A DNA stretch of 64,000 nt from Acidianus sp. HS-5 (GCF_021655615.1 NZ_AP025245.1:1550001-1614000), one strand, 5' to 3'. Shown: positions 9,402-18,589, counted from the stretch's first letter. Numbers and translations: made by a program. The notes: generated by a model from the sequence alone, not told the origin.

Positions 9402-9758
9402 TTATTTCCCCTTTATTTTTTCCAAAATTTCTGGATTTTGAACTTCTATAATAACAACCTTATACTCGAAACCGCAGTCCACGAATATCGCTAAAGAGTT
9501 TTCTAAATCTTTAGTAGCAAAAAACGCTAGGCCAAAGCCCGTAATGAACCTACCATATATGTCCTTCGATATATACGTCCCGCCCACCCTTAACTTAGGG
9601 CGTATTTTTCTCTTCTCCTCTTCGTCTAAGTCCTTCACGTAGGCTGCTTTTTCTATGCAGTTCAACGGGATCTCCAGTTCCTTCTTTATTGCCTCAATTT
9701 CTTCTAAGCCTTCAAGGTGGACGACTAATTTCTCTCCTTCAATATCTACTTTTGTCAT
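9402..9758 (-). CDS. small conserved-type protein, PH-like fold suspected
   Basis: The product is 118 residues, cytoplasmic, without membrane segments. The pattern VVHLEGLEEIEAIKKELEIPL, an acidic linker, RVGGTYI and FVDCGFEYKVVIIEV suggests an all-beta PH-like domain closed by a helix (ILEKIKGK). That assignment rests on pattern only. It is a single gene on the minus strand with no obvious operon partner. Function unknown. Confidence 0.65.
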   Translation of the reverse strand: MTKVDIEGEKLVVHLEGLEEIEAIKKELEIPLNCIEKAAYVKDLDEEEKRKIRPKLRVGGTYISKDIYGRFITGFGLAFFATKDLENSLAIFVDCGFEYKVVIIEVQNPEILEKIKGK

Positions 9759-9835
9759 CTGTATAACAAATTAGATAAGGTAGTAATAAATTTAAAATTT
9801 GGCTTGGTGCACATTCTCTTATTGCATTTTACAGC

Positions 9836-10222
9836 TTATTTTCCTATCCTAGCGCTTATTAACTTCAGTATTTCAAGTACTGCACCAATGCTTATGGTAA
9901 TTATTGAAAAAGTAAAGTACCTAGTGTTGTAGAATATTTTGAACCCCTTAAAGGTTATTGTTGCATTCCCTTTACCTATTAGCGTGAAATTATCTAGGCA
10001 AATTGTGTCCCCCTTGGTTATATTTTGTATAAACTGTTTATGCCCGGAGACGTCAGAATACACCATAAAAGTTCCATTATTCACGTGGATTTTTGCAGAG
10101 GAAAACCACGACGGTGAAGTGAAGTCTGACTTTACGCTAGTGCTTACATGTAGAGGAAAAGTGACCTCGCCAAGGAAGAGGATTAAAATTCCTACTGAAA
10201 TTAAGATTATGCCTAACCTCAT
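9836..10222 (-). CDS. small two-helix membrane protein of an ABC transporter operon
   Basis: This 128-residue protein has an N-terminal hydrophobic helix (about 3-25), a beta-rich middle of about 65 residues (SVKSDFTSPSWFSSAKIHV onward), and a second helix near 100-120. Its start overlaps the stop of the upstream permease gene by four bases. It is therefore the third cistron of an ATPase-permease operon and is probably an accessory subunit. No known family is recognised. Confidence 0.65.
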   Translation of the reverse strand: MRLGIILISVGILILFLGEVTFPLHVSTSVKSDFTSPSWFSSAKIHVNNGTFMVYSDVSGHKQFIQNITKGDTICLDNFTLIGKGNATITFKGFKIFYNTRYFTFSIITISIGAVLEILKLISARIGK

Positions 10223-10848
10223 ATTGATGCACCTTTAAAGAGGTAATAGCTAATGATTAATAGGAATAATCCTAACACTAAGAAGAATAAATACACACAA
10301 ATTGTAAAAATCTGGGAAAGCTTAAGTCCCATAAAGCCCAGTAAAATTCCTACAGATATGAAGAAAGCCCTAAACGGCCTCTTCGTTAAGATCGTTACAA
10401 CGTAGGAAGCACTGGTGAGGAATAAATAAATGGAGATGAAGTCCAGTACCCAAACTAAACCTGCATTAAATGAAGCTAAGTAGAACACTGTTAAGGAAGA
10501 TAGGATAAAAATAATCCCAGGTATGAGGACGTCTACAGTGTATAATGAAAGGAAGACCATCTTCCTGCCCTTCATTTGCAGGAAAGTTATGATTGTCCCA
10601 TCGTAAAAGTCTTGTCCAGCACCAAAGGATACGTTTTTTAATGCTAAAATTACCAGGATTAAAGAAATTAAAGTTAGGATAAAGTTGAAAGTAAACCGTT
10701 GGTCATAGTTGGTAATACTCCTAGTTGTTGGGAAGAAATTGTCATAAGATAGTACTATTCCTATACTTAAAGCGAACTCTAAGTCAACGTATGATAAAAT
10801 TCCATAGTTACCGTACCTATGCTTTATCAAAAGGTTAATTAACCCCAA
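10219..10848 (-). CDS. ABC transporter permease-like membrane protein
   Basis: The product is 209 residues with about six hydrophobic helices, the size and layout of a short ABC-2-type permease. Its start overlaps the upstream ATPase gene by ten bases and its stop overlaps the next gene by four, indicating a tightly coupled operon. Most archaeal ABC-2 permeases are longer (240-300 residues), so this is a compact version. Substrate unknown. Confidence 0.7.
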   Translation of the reverse strand: MGLINLLIKHRYGNYGILSYVDLEFALSIGIVLSYDNFFPTTRSITNYDQRFTFNFILTLISLILVILALKNVSFGAGQDFYDGTIITFLQMKGRKMVFLSLYTVDVLIPGIIFILSSLTVFYLASFNAGLVWVLDFISIYLFLTSASYVVTILTKRPFRAFFISVGILLGFMGLKLSQIFTICVYLFFLVLGLFLLIISYYLFKGASI

Positions 10849-11714
10849 CCCACTTCACCTTGTACGCTCTTATCTAACATGGAATTCCTTATATAAAATA
10901 TCTTAACTCCTTGCTTCGTAAGTTCTGAAACTATTTCGACAAGGTTTCCTCTTACCTTGATTTGGTTACCGTAAACTTCTACGGTGTAAGAGCTTAAAGC
11001 GGAGATAGCTTTTTTCACGTTATCGACTGTAATGTAGAATTCTTCAAGTAAATCGTTCCTTAACATTTTAGATATTTCCCCTACATACCTAAGGACTCCG
11101 TTGTTTATCCCTAGGAGGTGGGTGGATATCGCTATTAACTCTGAGGCAATGTGTGAGGATATTAAAACAGTAACGTGCTCTCTTTCCCTCAACTTCAGAA
11201 ATATATTATAAACCTCGAACCTAGAGGCTACGTCGAGATTTGCAGTCGGCTCGTCTGCTACAATGATTTTAGGTCTCTTCAAGAGGGAGAATACTATCTG
11301 AACCTTTTGCCTAGTTCCTGTTGATAAGTCCTTAATCTTGTTTTTGAGGAAATTAGTGAGGTTAAGTTCCTCCATGAGGGACAAGGCGTAAGAATAGTCA
11401 GTGCCGAACTCTGAAGAAGCCTCTTGTATTACTTCCTCGACAGTAAGGAAAGAAGGTAAAAAGGGTTTATCTAAAATTACCGAGATTTTTCTTGGCAAAC
11501 TTTGACTTCCCCAAGGGTCTTCTCCTAACACTCTGAGTTCTCCAGAAGTCCTATTTACCAAACCTGATATTATCTTAATCAAAGTAGACTTTCCTGCACC
11601 GTTTGGCCCAACTAGTGCGGTTATGCTCCCTTCCTCAATTGAGAAAGTTAGACCGTGGAGTGCCTCAAAGTCGCCGTACCTTTTAGCTAAGTTGTAAACT
11701 TCAATGATACTCAT
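10839..11714 (-). CDS. ABC transporter ATP-binding protein
   Basis: This 291-residue ATPase has Walker A GPNGAGKST (about residues 36-44), signature LSTGTRQKV, Walker B IIVADEPTANLD and H-loop ISSHIAS. The Q-loop position reads VILDKPF, without a clear Gln. It is the first gene of a three-cistron operon with the two membrane proteins downstream. The domain order and C-terminal extension fit ABC-2 exporters. Substrate unknown. Confidence 0.9.
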   Translation of the reverse strand: MSIIEVYNLAKRYGDFEALHGLTFSIEEGSITALVGPNGAGKSTLIKIISGLVNRTSGELRVLGEDPWGSQSLPRKISVILDKPFLPSFLTVEEVIQEASSEFGTDYSYALSLMEELNLTNFLKNKIKDLSTGTRQKVQIVFSLLKRPKIIVADEPTANLDVASRFEVYNIFLKLREREHVTVLISSHIASELIAISTHLLGINNGVLRYVGEISKMLRNDLLEEFYITVDNVKKAISALSSYTVEVYGNQIKVRGNLVEIVSELTKQGVKIFYIRNSMLDKSVQGEVGWG

Positions 11715-11804
11715 TAAAATATATCCTTATACTGCGTTTAAAATTTTTAAGAATACAGTTGTCTACTGAACATTTTTATTATTAAACTGGAAAAGTAGGT
11801 AGGA

Positions 11805-12566
11805 GTGTTGCAGGCAATTAATGTATCAAAGAAGTACCATAAGGAATACGTGCTTAAAGACGTTAGCCTAGAGGTTAACCTTGGGGAAAGGCTTGGAATA
11901 ATAGGTCTCCACGACACAGGGAAAACAGTATTAACTAGGTTACTTGCAGGGTTGGAGAGACCTTCTTCTGGAAAAATACTTCTTGACGGGAATAAACTGG
12001 ACAGAAAGAAGATAGCTTACGTCCCTCAAGCTCCACTCTTTGACCCTCTCTTAAAAGCTAAGGAAATAATGAGGTATGTGGGTAATGAGAGTTACCTAGA
12101 TCTGGTTAACGTCGATAGGGAAAAGAAGGTGAAGGATATGTCCTTAGGAGAGAAGAAGAGGTTAGCTTTAGCACTTTGCCTTCCTTTTTCTCCCGATTAC
12201 TTACTAATAGACGATATAGGAGAGGATGGGGAGTTTTTCCTCAATTTTATAAAAGGCTTTAAGGGGGGAGTAATAATTACTTATCATAACCTTAGGGACG
12301 TTTGGGAGACCGTGGACAAGGTAGTAATCCTATCTAAAGGTAAGGTAACTTATAAAGGGGACAAGGAAGGGCTTAGGTTTAAGGTAATCAGGACGAGGCA
12401 GTTATCCATAACCCTTAACCAATACGTGATAAAAGAAGGAGAATACATGGAGGTCTTTGAGAGGATTAACGATAATTCTGTTGAAGATGAATTAAAGAGG
12501 CTTGGAGTTAATTATGATGTTGAGGAAGTTCCGCCTGACGAGGTATTTTTGCGCTTTTACGCTTAA
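11805..12566 (+). CDS. stand-alone ABC ATPase with altered Walker B
   Basis: The product is 253 residues. Walker A is GLHDTGKT, the Q-loop is AYVPQAPLF, the signature is MSLGEKKRLAL and the H-loop is IITYHNL. Walker B reads LLIDDIGE, so the usual catalytic Glu after the Asp is an Asp; activity may be reduced. No permease is adjacent. It is transcribed divergently from the ABC operon at 11714 and precedes a PaREP1-type gene. The start is GTG (11805) or TTG (11808), with GGAG-like bases overlapping. It could serve the divergent transporter or the T subunit at 17.5 kb; both are guesses. Confidence 0.8.
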   Translation: MLQAINVSKKYHKEYVLKDVSLEVNLGERLGIIGLHDTGKTVLTRLLAGLERPSSGKILLDGNKLDRKKIAYVPQAPLFDPLLKAKEIMRYVGNESYLDLVNVDREKKVKDMSLGEKKRLALALCLPFSPDYLLIDDIGEDGEFFLNFIKGFKGGVIITYHNLRDVWETVDKVVILSKGKVTYKGDKEGLRFKVIRTRQLSITLNQYVIKEGEYMEVFERINDNSVEDELKRLGVNYDVEEVPPDEVFLRFYA

Positions 12567-12614
12567 ACGTTTTAGAGATCTGGCGTACTTGTTGCAGGTA
12601 GAGCTTATTAAAGC

Positions 12615-13133
12615 ATGCAAGATAATAATAGCCTAATGGAAGATGGTACTGTACCTCAAGTCAAAGATCTGCAGAGTTACATTAATTTTAAGCTTGAGGA
12701 GGCGATTGTGGAGCTTAACCTTGCAATAGAACTATTGAAAAGAGGTTACAGCAGGAATGCCTCACAAAAGGCATTTATGGCGTGGAAGTCGTTACTCAGC
12801 GTCTTGGTTTCAACTAATTTAGATAAAATGCCTAGAGATGAGAAAGAAAAGGAGTGGTATTATAAGACCGGTTTCCTTGCTCCTACTAACGGACTTAATG
12901 GAATAGCTAGGAGGTTAGAAGAATTAGGTTATAAGGATGTAGTAGGAATAAATTCTTTAGCACTAAAGTTACACAGATATGCTTATAACGGCAGAGGAGC
13001 CAGCGATTACGCTGACAGAGAAGACGCGATAGAAGATTTGAAGATCTTAATAAGAAAACTTGCTGAAGTACTGACAGCTCTAGGCAAGGATAAGGAGGTT
13101 AAAGAAGTTTTAGCTAGGCTTAACGAGTTATAA
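12615..13133 (+). CDS. divergent PaREP1-type protein
   Basis: This 172-residue helical protein aligns with the four other family members here but is clearly older. KRGYSRNASQKAFMAWKSLLS matches KEGYTRNSAGKAFSAVKALMS, KEKEWYYKTGFLAPTNGL matches KEKEWIKKKAHIVPTHSM, and HRYAYNG matches HDYQYNG. The R-x5-H seen in some paralogues is absent (SLALKLH). It lies 48 bases after the ABC ATPase and may share its transcript. Function unknown. Confidence 0.75.
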   Translation: MQDNNSLMEDGTVPQVKDLQSYINFKLEEAIVELNLAIELLKRGYSRNASQKAFMAWKSLLSVLVSTNLDKMPRDEKEKEWYYKTGFLAPTNGLNGIARRLEELGYKDVVGINSLALKLHRYAYNGRGASDYADREDAIEDLKILIRKLAEVLTALGKDKEVKEVLARLNEL

Positions 13134-13151
13134 CACATAAAAGGGTATTCT

Positions 13152-13265
13152 TAGCTTTATTGAATACTTCGATTTTTATCAAAATTACAAAACTTACTTT
13201 TAATTCAACGCCTAATTTAGAATCAATGAGCTTAACACCTAAAAATTGAAGTAAGACGATTCAAG
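13152..13265. repeat. terminal-inverted-repeat element (family 2)
   Basis: AGCTTTATTGAATACTTCGA at the left and AAAAATTGAAGTA at the right correspond to the ends of the better copies. The core AACTTACTTTTAATTCAACG is shared with the copies at 27988 and 39126. The right end lacks the CAAAGCA terminus, so this copy is decayed. Confidence 0.55.
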
Positions 13266-13550
13266 TTTACATTACTAATTGAAATAATAGAGAATTGTAA
13301 GAAAGAGAGGTATTCAATTAAATTTAGCAGCTATTCCATTTTAACGCGCCTTAAAGATTTCATTAAACCTAATGCACTCCCTAAACGAACCTGGAGAGCT
13401 CCTCAAGTTAAGGGAGCTGACCAGCTTAGTAGTTTACAGGAATTTCTCTGCATAAATATTTTCATTTTATGATGTGATAAAACAAATCTTGTCCATTATA
13501 CAATGAAGATGTATTAGGCTTTACAGTAAGCTATTTAATTCCTCTTCTAT

Positions 13551-13692
13551 TATACCTGGTTAGACCTTAAAGCTCAAGGTAATTAGTATATGCAACAACA
13601 CTATTTAACATATGATTACTATTATTTTACATAGTTAGATGCGTTGTGTACTGTCCTATGTTTACCATTGACCTTCAGTGTCTGACTAAGTA
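13551..13692 (+). repeat. ~140-bp hairpin element, copy B
   Basis: It begins TATACCTGGTTAGACC and ends TGTCTGACTAAGTA. Its ends are complementary (AAGCTCAAGG facing CCATTGACCTT), and it shares GCAACAACACT and CATAGTTAG with copies A and C. It is the most diverged copy. Confidence 0.65.
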
Positions 13693-13734
13693 AAAATTAC
13701 GCTTAAAATCACAAGACCGAATCAGACTACAATG

Positions 13735-13745
13735 CTTATATATTA
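13735..13745 (+). promoter_or_regulatory. TATA box of the thermopsin-like gene
   Basis: CTTATATATTA is centred about 25 bases before the ATG at 13763. That spacing is expected for a leaderless archaeal transcript and supports this start codon. Confidence 0.6.
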
Positions 13746-13762
13746 CCCTTCAATTATCTCAT

Positions 13763-16700
13763 ATGGATAGACTGTTCCTCGTTCTGTTAACCTTTATACT
13801 ATTACTCGGTATAATACCACCTAATCACACACAAGACAATATTCATACTCCTTTAATGTTTCCTCCTGCAAAAGGAAATATAACCTTAGCAAATAGATAC
13901 TGCCCTACCGGTGTTAATATTTATGCTATTTATTCTCACGAACCGGCTCCAATGGGAATAGCAGATTACGGAATAGGTCCTAATGGACCTTTCATAAGGG
14001 AGACCACACAGTTTCTGGGCAAGGTTTACCTAGACAGTTTAAATGCACACAGTAGTCTTAACAACAATTGTGTAGGTTTTCAGTTAAACGTAGTACTTAA
14101 TTACGAATATGGTGGAAGCACTTACGCTCTTTGGGTTCAAGATGTAGCTTCTTTTAACACTTCAAGTCACGTAATTATATTTATAGATAATATATGGAAT
14201 TTAACTTCCTATAACGCAAACGTTACTTGCGTTAATGGAAACGGTAAAATATATGTCCATAAGTTCTACGCAGACGTTGCATATGGTTACCCCGGAAGTC
14301 CAGAAGTACTTAACCTTCCTACAAGTTTTTGCATGCTAGTTAACGTATCTACTAACTGTAAAGGTCAGCCCGTAATTTACTTCTGGTATAATGATGGCTA
14401 TGGATGGGTTAATTACGATACGGTTACCGTCGAAAATGTTCACAATGCGAAAGACGTTTACTTCTTGATTGATGGTTATCGCTATACTGGGTCTGGGAAT
14501 TTTTATGATGCTGAACTAGACGTGACCGGACCGGGAGGAGGTTCTTGTGCTTATATTCTGTCTTCAAATGTAGGATTAAGCTTAGAGTACTGGAACGGAC
14601 ATAATTTCCAAGAAGTTAGAAATGCTTATAACTTCGGTTCAGACACTGCAGAAACTTCAAACAACGTAATAGCTTCTGCCTACTATTTCATATTTGGCGG
14701 TACACTGATAAGTGAGTTAAAAACAGGTCAAGGGAGTCTTGGTAACTTATGGGACCAGAACAGTGTTTCAACTTTAACCATAAATACTAATATAAATTGT
14801 GGACACTTATTAGTATATAATTCCTCTTATGCTTACTCCTCTTATTACTACAGTTTTTCAATTCCGTTTTATGGCGGTAAGGCAGTATTAACTCTCGTGC
14901 CTATGTGCTACGCAATATTAGTTTACAATAACCAGAGCAGGTTAATGGGAGAAGCACACTATCACACCTATTACGGTTGTTCAAGTATAGGAGTTACTCA
15001 ATTCAGTACTATTCCTTCACTCAACTGTGTTAAGGTCTCTCAAGGTAGTTCAACTACAGTAGGCATAACTGTTGATGCATACGGTTCGGTAAATATAAGT
15101 ATCTCTGCACCTCCATGCATTTCCTACAACATTCAAAGTCCAATCTTCGTTAAGGGAAGTACTGTAGATTACTTGACACTTTCCGTTAGCCCTAATGCCC
15201 AGCCCGGAGAGTATACCGTAACAGTTAATGCATCACTATTTCCAGGGTTCTATAAAGTATCTTACATAACTGTTATAATAGGCAAACCTTTGTACCCCGT
15301 TTCCTTCTCTTATTCTGTTGTAGGCAATCCTTTACCCGTACTTCCTCAAGTTACTCTGTACTTTCCTAATGGAACTAGTGAGACATTATCGATGGTTAGT
15401 CCAATGGCACTTAAGTTACCGGTAGGGACGACTTATGATATTCAGAGTACTATATACAGTGGTACTAATATAAGGTGGACTACTGATAACTTGACTTCTG
15501 GTACAGTAAACTCTGCCGAATCGATAAATATAGTGTACTACGAGCAAGTGCTAGTTACTTTTGAACTAGATGTGCAAGGAGGCCAGGGATATGGCGAGCC
15601 GGAAATTACGTACTACTATTTTGGACATGAAACTACTACGCCACCTGGGACAGTATGGGTAGACTATAGTTCACCTTACTCTTATCCGGAATTACTGTCT
15701 GGATCAAATTGTCATGAAAGGTGGATAAGCTACTCTTACACTGGAATGGTTACTTCGCCTACAACGATAGATGTATACTATTATAACCAGTATTACGTTA
15801 ATGTAGTATCGCAAATACCAGTTTACGCACTAATTAACGGAAAAAACATAACACTAAGCTCTGGCTGGTACGACCAAGGCTGTAATATAACAGTAGAGAA
15901 TATTACATACTACACGTCTCAAGGAGAAAGGTACATAATAGTATCAATATCCCCGTCAGAATCATTTACAGTAGACTCTCCAATTAATTTAGACATTATA
16001 ACTGCAGAGCAGTTCTACTTAAACGTCAACTCTCCTATCCCACTTTATGCAATAATCGACGGTACTAATACTACACTAACTACGGGTTGGTATAGCACCG
16101 GAATAAAAATAGACGTGGAGAATATTACATTTTATCCAATACAAGGAGAAAGATATGTAATAACTCAGATATTGCCTTCAAGCTTAGTACTAAATGGTCC
16201 TTCAACTATTTCAGTAAGTGTATTATTACAGTTCTATATACATGTAAACTCTACGATATCTGTGTACGCTCTTATAAATGGCACAAATACTACATTAACT
16301 TCAGAGTGGTATAACGCAGGGACATCTATTACAGTGGAGAATATAACTTATTACCTATCACAAGGAGAGAGATATGTAATTACATCTATTTACCCTCAAT
16401 CATTTACATTAAAATCACCAACTGAAGTTAATGTAAAGGTCATTAAGCAGTTTTACGTGAACGTAGTATCGCAAATACCAGTTTACGCACTAATTAACGG
16501 AAAAAACATAACACTGGAGACAGGATGGTATAATGCTAGCTCTAGTATAATAATAGAGAATATTACATACTACACGTCTCAAGGAGAAAGGTACATAATA
16601 ACTCAAATCTCACCCTCGACTTTCATGTTGACAAGCCCATCGACTGTAATAATTAAGGCTCTACAACAGTTTTACGTTAATGTAAGCTCGGTAATACCCA

Positions 16701-17368
16701 TGTATGCACTAATTAATGGAAGTAATACTACCTTGATGTCAGGATGGTATAATGCAGAAACTACAATTAAAGTGGAGAATATTACATACTACCCATCACA
16801 GGGAGAAAGATATGTGATAATATCAATATCCTCGCCCTCTCTACTAGTTAAGTCTCCTACCACTGTAAGAGTATTTACCATTCTCCAGTACTTTGTCAAA
16901 GTAGACTCCCCGATACCGGTTAAGGCGTACATTAACGGTAGTTTACTTAGCATTAACTCTTCGTGGATTAACAAGGGAACTAAAATAGTGGTAAAGAATT
17001 GTACTTACTATGTAAGCTCTGACGAAAGGTGTGTAGTAGTTAATGTAACTCCTCAAGTAACGACTTTGGCGAAACCCATTACAATTAACGTTGAGACTCA
17101 GAAGCAGTATTTGGTAACAATAAACGGCATCTCTGTCTGGTATAATAAGGGATCTACTCTAATTCTCAATGCTTCGATACCCTTCTACGAGGTTGGTAAA
17201 TTTAAAGGAACATATAACGTACCAGTGGGCTCTGTAATAGTAGTAAATCAACCTATCCAAGAGACCTTAGTTGAAACTCCTAATTACATAGTTCTAGGAA
17301 GCATTACTGCTGCAGTAGTAGTTATAGTAGCTGCATCTATTTTAATCATGCTAAAGAGAAGGAAATAA
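13763..17368 (+). CDS. thermopsin-family secreted protein with tandem repeats
   Basis: This 1201-residue surface protein has a signal peptide (1-23) and a thermopsin (acid protease family A5)-like domain at about 35-410, including PMGIADYGIGPNG, whose Asp is a candidate catalytic residue. Beta-rich domains follow (about 410-675), then six 73-residue repeats (676-1114), a partial seventh, and a C-terminal helix at about 1172-1195 ending in KRRK. It should be anchored in the membrane, exposed at acidic pH, and heavily glycosylated (many NIT/NTT sequons). Classical thermopsin is only about 340 residues, so the long repeated stalk is an extension. Whether it is still a protease or mainly structural cannot be decided here. 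Confidence 0.8.
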   Translation: MDRLFLVLLTFILLLGIIPPNHTQDNIHTPLMFPPAKGNITLANRYCPTGVNIYAIYSHEPAPMGIADYGIGPNGPFIRETTQFLGKVYLDSLNAHSSLNNNCVGFQLNVVLNYEYGGSTYALWVQDVASFNTSSHVIIFIDNIWNLTSYNANVTCVNGNGKIYVHKFYADVAYGYPGSPEVLNLPTSFCMLVNVSTNCKGQPVIYFWYNDGYGWVNYDTVTVENVHNAKDVYFLIDGYRYTGSGNFYDAELDVTGPGGGSCAYILSSNVGLSLEYWNGHNFQEVRNAYNFGSDTAETSNNVIASAYYFIFGGTLISELKTGQGSLGNLWDQNSVSTLTINTNINCGHLLVYNSSYAYSSYYYSFSIPFYGGKAVLTLVPMCYAILVYNNQSRLMGEAHYHTYYGCSSIGVTQFSTIPSLNCVKVSQGSSTTVGITVDAYGSVNISISAPPCISYNIQSPIFVKGSTVDYLTLSVSPNAQPGEYTVTVNASLFPGFYKVSYITVIIGKPLYPVSFSYSVVGNPLPVLPQVTLYFPNGTSETLSMVSPMALKLPVGTTYDIQSTIYSGTNIRWTTDNLTSGTVNSAESINIVYYEQVLVTFELDVQGGQGYGEPEITYYYFGHETTTPPGTVWVDYSSPYSYPELLSGSNCHERWISYSYTGMVTSPTTIDVYYYNQYYVNVVSQIPVYALINGKNITLSSGWYDQGCNITVENITYYTSQGERYIIVSISPSESFTVDSPINLDIITAEQFYLNVNSPIPLYAIIDGTNTTLTTGWYSTGIKIDVENITFYPIQGERYVITQILPSSLVLNGPSTISVSVLLQFYIHVNSTISVYALINGTNTTLTSEWYNAGTSITVENITYYLSQGERYVITSIYPQSFTLKSPTEVNVKVIKQFYVNVVSQIPVYALINGKNITLETGWYNASSSIIIENITYYTSQGERYIITQISPSTFMLTSPSTVIIKALQQFYVNVSSVIPMYALINGSNTTLMSGWYNAETTIKVENITYYPSQGERYVIISISSPSLLVKSPTTVRVFTILQYFVKVDSPIPVKAYINGSLLSINSSWINKGTKIVVKNCTYYVSSDERCVVVNVTPQVTTLAKPITINVETQKQYLVTINGISVWYNKGSTLILNASIPFYEVGKFKGTYNVPVGSVIVVNQPIQETLVETPNYIVLGSITAAVVVIVAASILIMLKRRK
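15788..17104 (+). repeat. six 219-bp in-frame tandem repeats
   Basis: Units begin at 15788, 16010, 16229, 16448, 16667 and 16886, and a partial one at 17105. Each encodes Q-[FY]-[YF] at its start, then INGxNxTL, GWYN, VENITYY and SQGERY. Unit 1 is 222 bp, the others 219. Units 1 and 4 share blocks of almost identical DNA, for example GTAGTATCGCAAATACCAGT, which the other units lack. Confidence 0.9.
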
Positions 17369-17510
17369 TTTTTATTAACATTATGTAGTAATTTGTATCT
17401 CTCTATATTATACTTGGTTGTAGCTTAAAGTGCGACAGTGCCTCTTGACACAAATGTCTTCCGTAATTTAGTAGGAAATCTTGCCTTTTAAAATCTCAGA
17501 AAGTATCTCC

Positions 17511-17520
17511 TTTTTATATA
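17511..17520 (+). promoter_or_regulatory. TATA box before the ECF T-subunit gene
   Basis: CCTTTTTATATA precedes the frame of the T subunit. A transcript would begin near 17540, inside the coding-like N-terminus. This makes the translation start of that gene puzzling. Confidence 0.45.
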
Positions 17521-17532
17521 CTTTTCAAAGTC

Positions 17533-18387
17533 CTGGGATTTAAGGGATTTGAGAGATTAACCACTTACGTTGAAGGTAATACTCCTTACCATAAGCTTAA
17601 CCCTTTAACTAAACTCGTAGTGGCCTTCATTGTAACTGTAATTTCTGCAATCTCAATATGGTGGGTCGGTCTAATTATAGGAATGTCTTCCCTTTTCTTC
17701 TACTACTCCCTTAAGAGGGTTAAGTTAATACTCTCCTTCTCATCACTCCAAATGGTAGTCTCAGTCCTCAACTACTCCTTTTTTGTTTCTCCTACAATTT
17801 TAGAGGAGATATTCGGGAATAATTTGACTGTAATATGGAAGTTTCCTTCGTATTTCATATACATGGGCGTGGTTCCTTGCTTGACGTTACAGGCAATAAT
17901 TTATTCCTTTCAAGTCAGCATGAGGATATGGTCTCTTTTCATGTTCTCTGGGTTAATTTTCCTCGCTACTACACCTTCGCAGATTATTAGGTCTTTTCAT
18001 AAGCTCAAAGTTCCCATGCCCATAACCTTTGCAGTTACTGTAGCGTTAGTCTCCTTACCTAGGATATTCGATAGCGCTGATACTATAATGAAACTTCAGC
18101 TCATGAAGGGGATAGGTTATAAAAAGAGGATAAAGTTTCCTTATACTCTGAGGGCATTAATGGAATCCGTTGTGCCTCTCTTCATTTACGAATTTAAGAA
18201 GGCTAAAACTGTGAGCGTTTCAGCTGAGACTAGGGCTTTCATGGCTTATAAGACAAGAACCTATATTGAGGACGTTATATTCTCGACAATAGATAAGAGC
18301 GTAATAGCGTTAATGATGATACTACTTGTAGTTGATATTTATTTCGTTAGCATTGGCTTGATACCTTCAATTCCTTTTCACCCTTGA
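17533..18387 (+). CDS. energy-coupling factor transporter T subunit (EcfT/CbiQ-like)
   Basis: This transmembrane coupling protein links a substrate-binding S subunit to ABC ATPases in ECF vitamin or metal importers. The coding pattern extends upstream of the first GTG (17620): codons from 17533 read LGFKGFERLTTYVEGNTPYH, then KLNPLTKL, the conserved N-terminus of the family. Six or so helices follow, and the coupling region contains MKLQLMKGIGY and AETRAFMAYKTRT. No ATG, GTG or TTG lies in frame between the TATA box and this motif, so I place the start at CTG 17533 with low certainty. No A or S subunit is adjacent. Its 3' end overlaps the convergent zinc-finger gene by 41 bases. Confidence 0.75.
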   Translation: MGFKGFERLTTYVEGNTPYHKLNPLTKLVVAFIVTVISAISIWWVGLIIGMSSLFFYYSLKRVKLILSFSSLQMVVSVLNYSFFVSPTILEEIFGNNLTVIWKFPSYFIYMGVVPCLTLQAIIYSFQVSMRIWSLFMFSGLIFLATTPSQIIRSFHKLKVPMPITFAVTVALVSLPRIFDSADTIMKLQLMKGIGYKKRIKFPYTLRALMESVVPLFIYEFKKAKTVSVSAETRAFMAYKTRTYIEDVIFSTIDKSVIALMMILLVVDIYFVSIGLIPSIPFHP

Positions 18388-18589
18388 TTTTATGGTTTGA
18401 CTCTGAGAGTAGTAATAAGAGTTTCTTATGTTCATCGTCTTTGCTCATCCTTAGATGTTTAACTAGACCGTCATAAGTTACTTTCTTACCGCATACCGGA
18501 CATTCATTTACGGTCTTTTTTAAGTGTATTAATAGGTCCCTCTTTGACTTGAATTCTTTACCACATTCGGGTATAGGACATTTGTTCAT
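18347..18589 (-). CDS. C2H2-type zinc-finger protein
   Basis: This 80-residue protein has two fingers. The first is C4-x4-C9 with H22 and C30 nearby; the second is C30-x2-C33-x12-H46-x8-H55 (CPVCGKK, VKHLRMSKDDEH). The C-terminus is basic and polar. Mini zinc-finger proteins of this size are common in Sulfolobales and their viruses and are thought to bind nucleic acid or protein. The 3' end runs antisense into the last 41 bases of the ECF T-subunit gene. Confidence 0.75.
   Translation of the reverse strand: MNKCPIPECGKEFKSKRDLLIHLKKTVNECPVCGKKVTYDGLVKHLRMSKDDEHKKLLLLLSESNHKIKGEKELKVSSQC

Larger units (their letters stand above)
13134..13762. other. repeat-bearing intergenic region upstream of the thermopsin-like gene
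   Basis: No gene is seen in this 629-base gap. It contains a family-2 repeat (13152-13265), the ~140-bp hairpin element copy B (13551-13692) and the promoter of the downstream secreted-protein gene. Confidence 0.6.

Noticed and set aside
17409..17440. Fourth copy of the hairpin element
   Set aside because: Only the left end is similar; no matching right arm is found downstream, so it is mentioned only as a possible relic.
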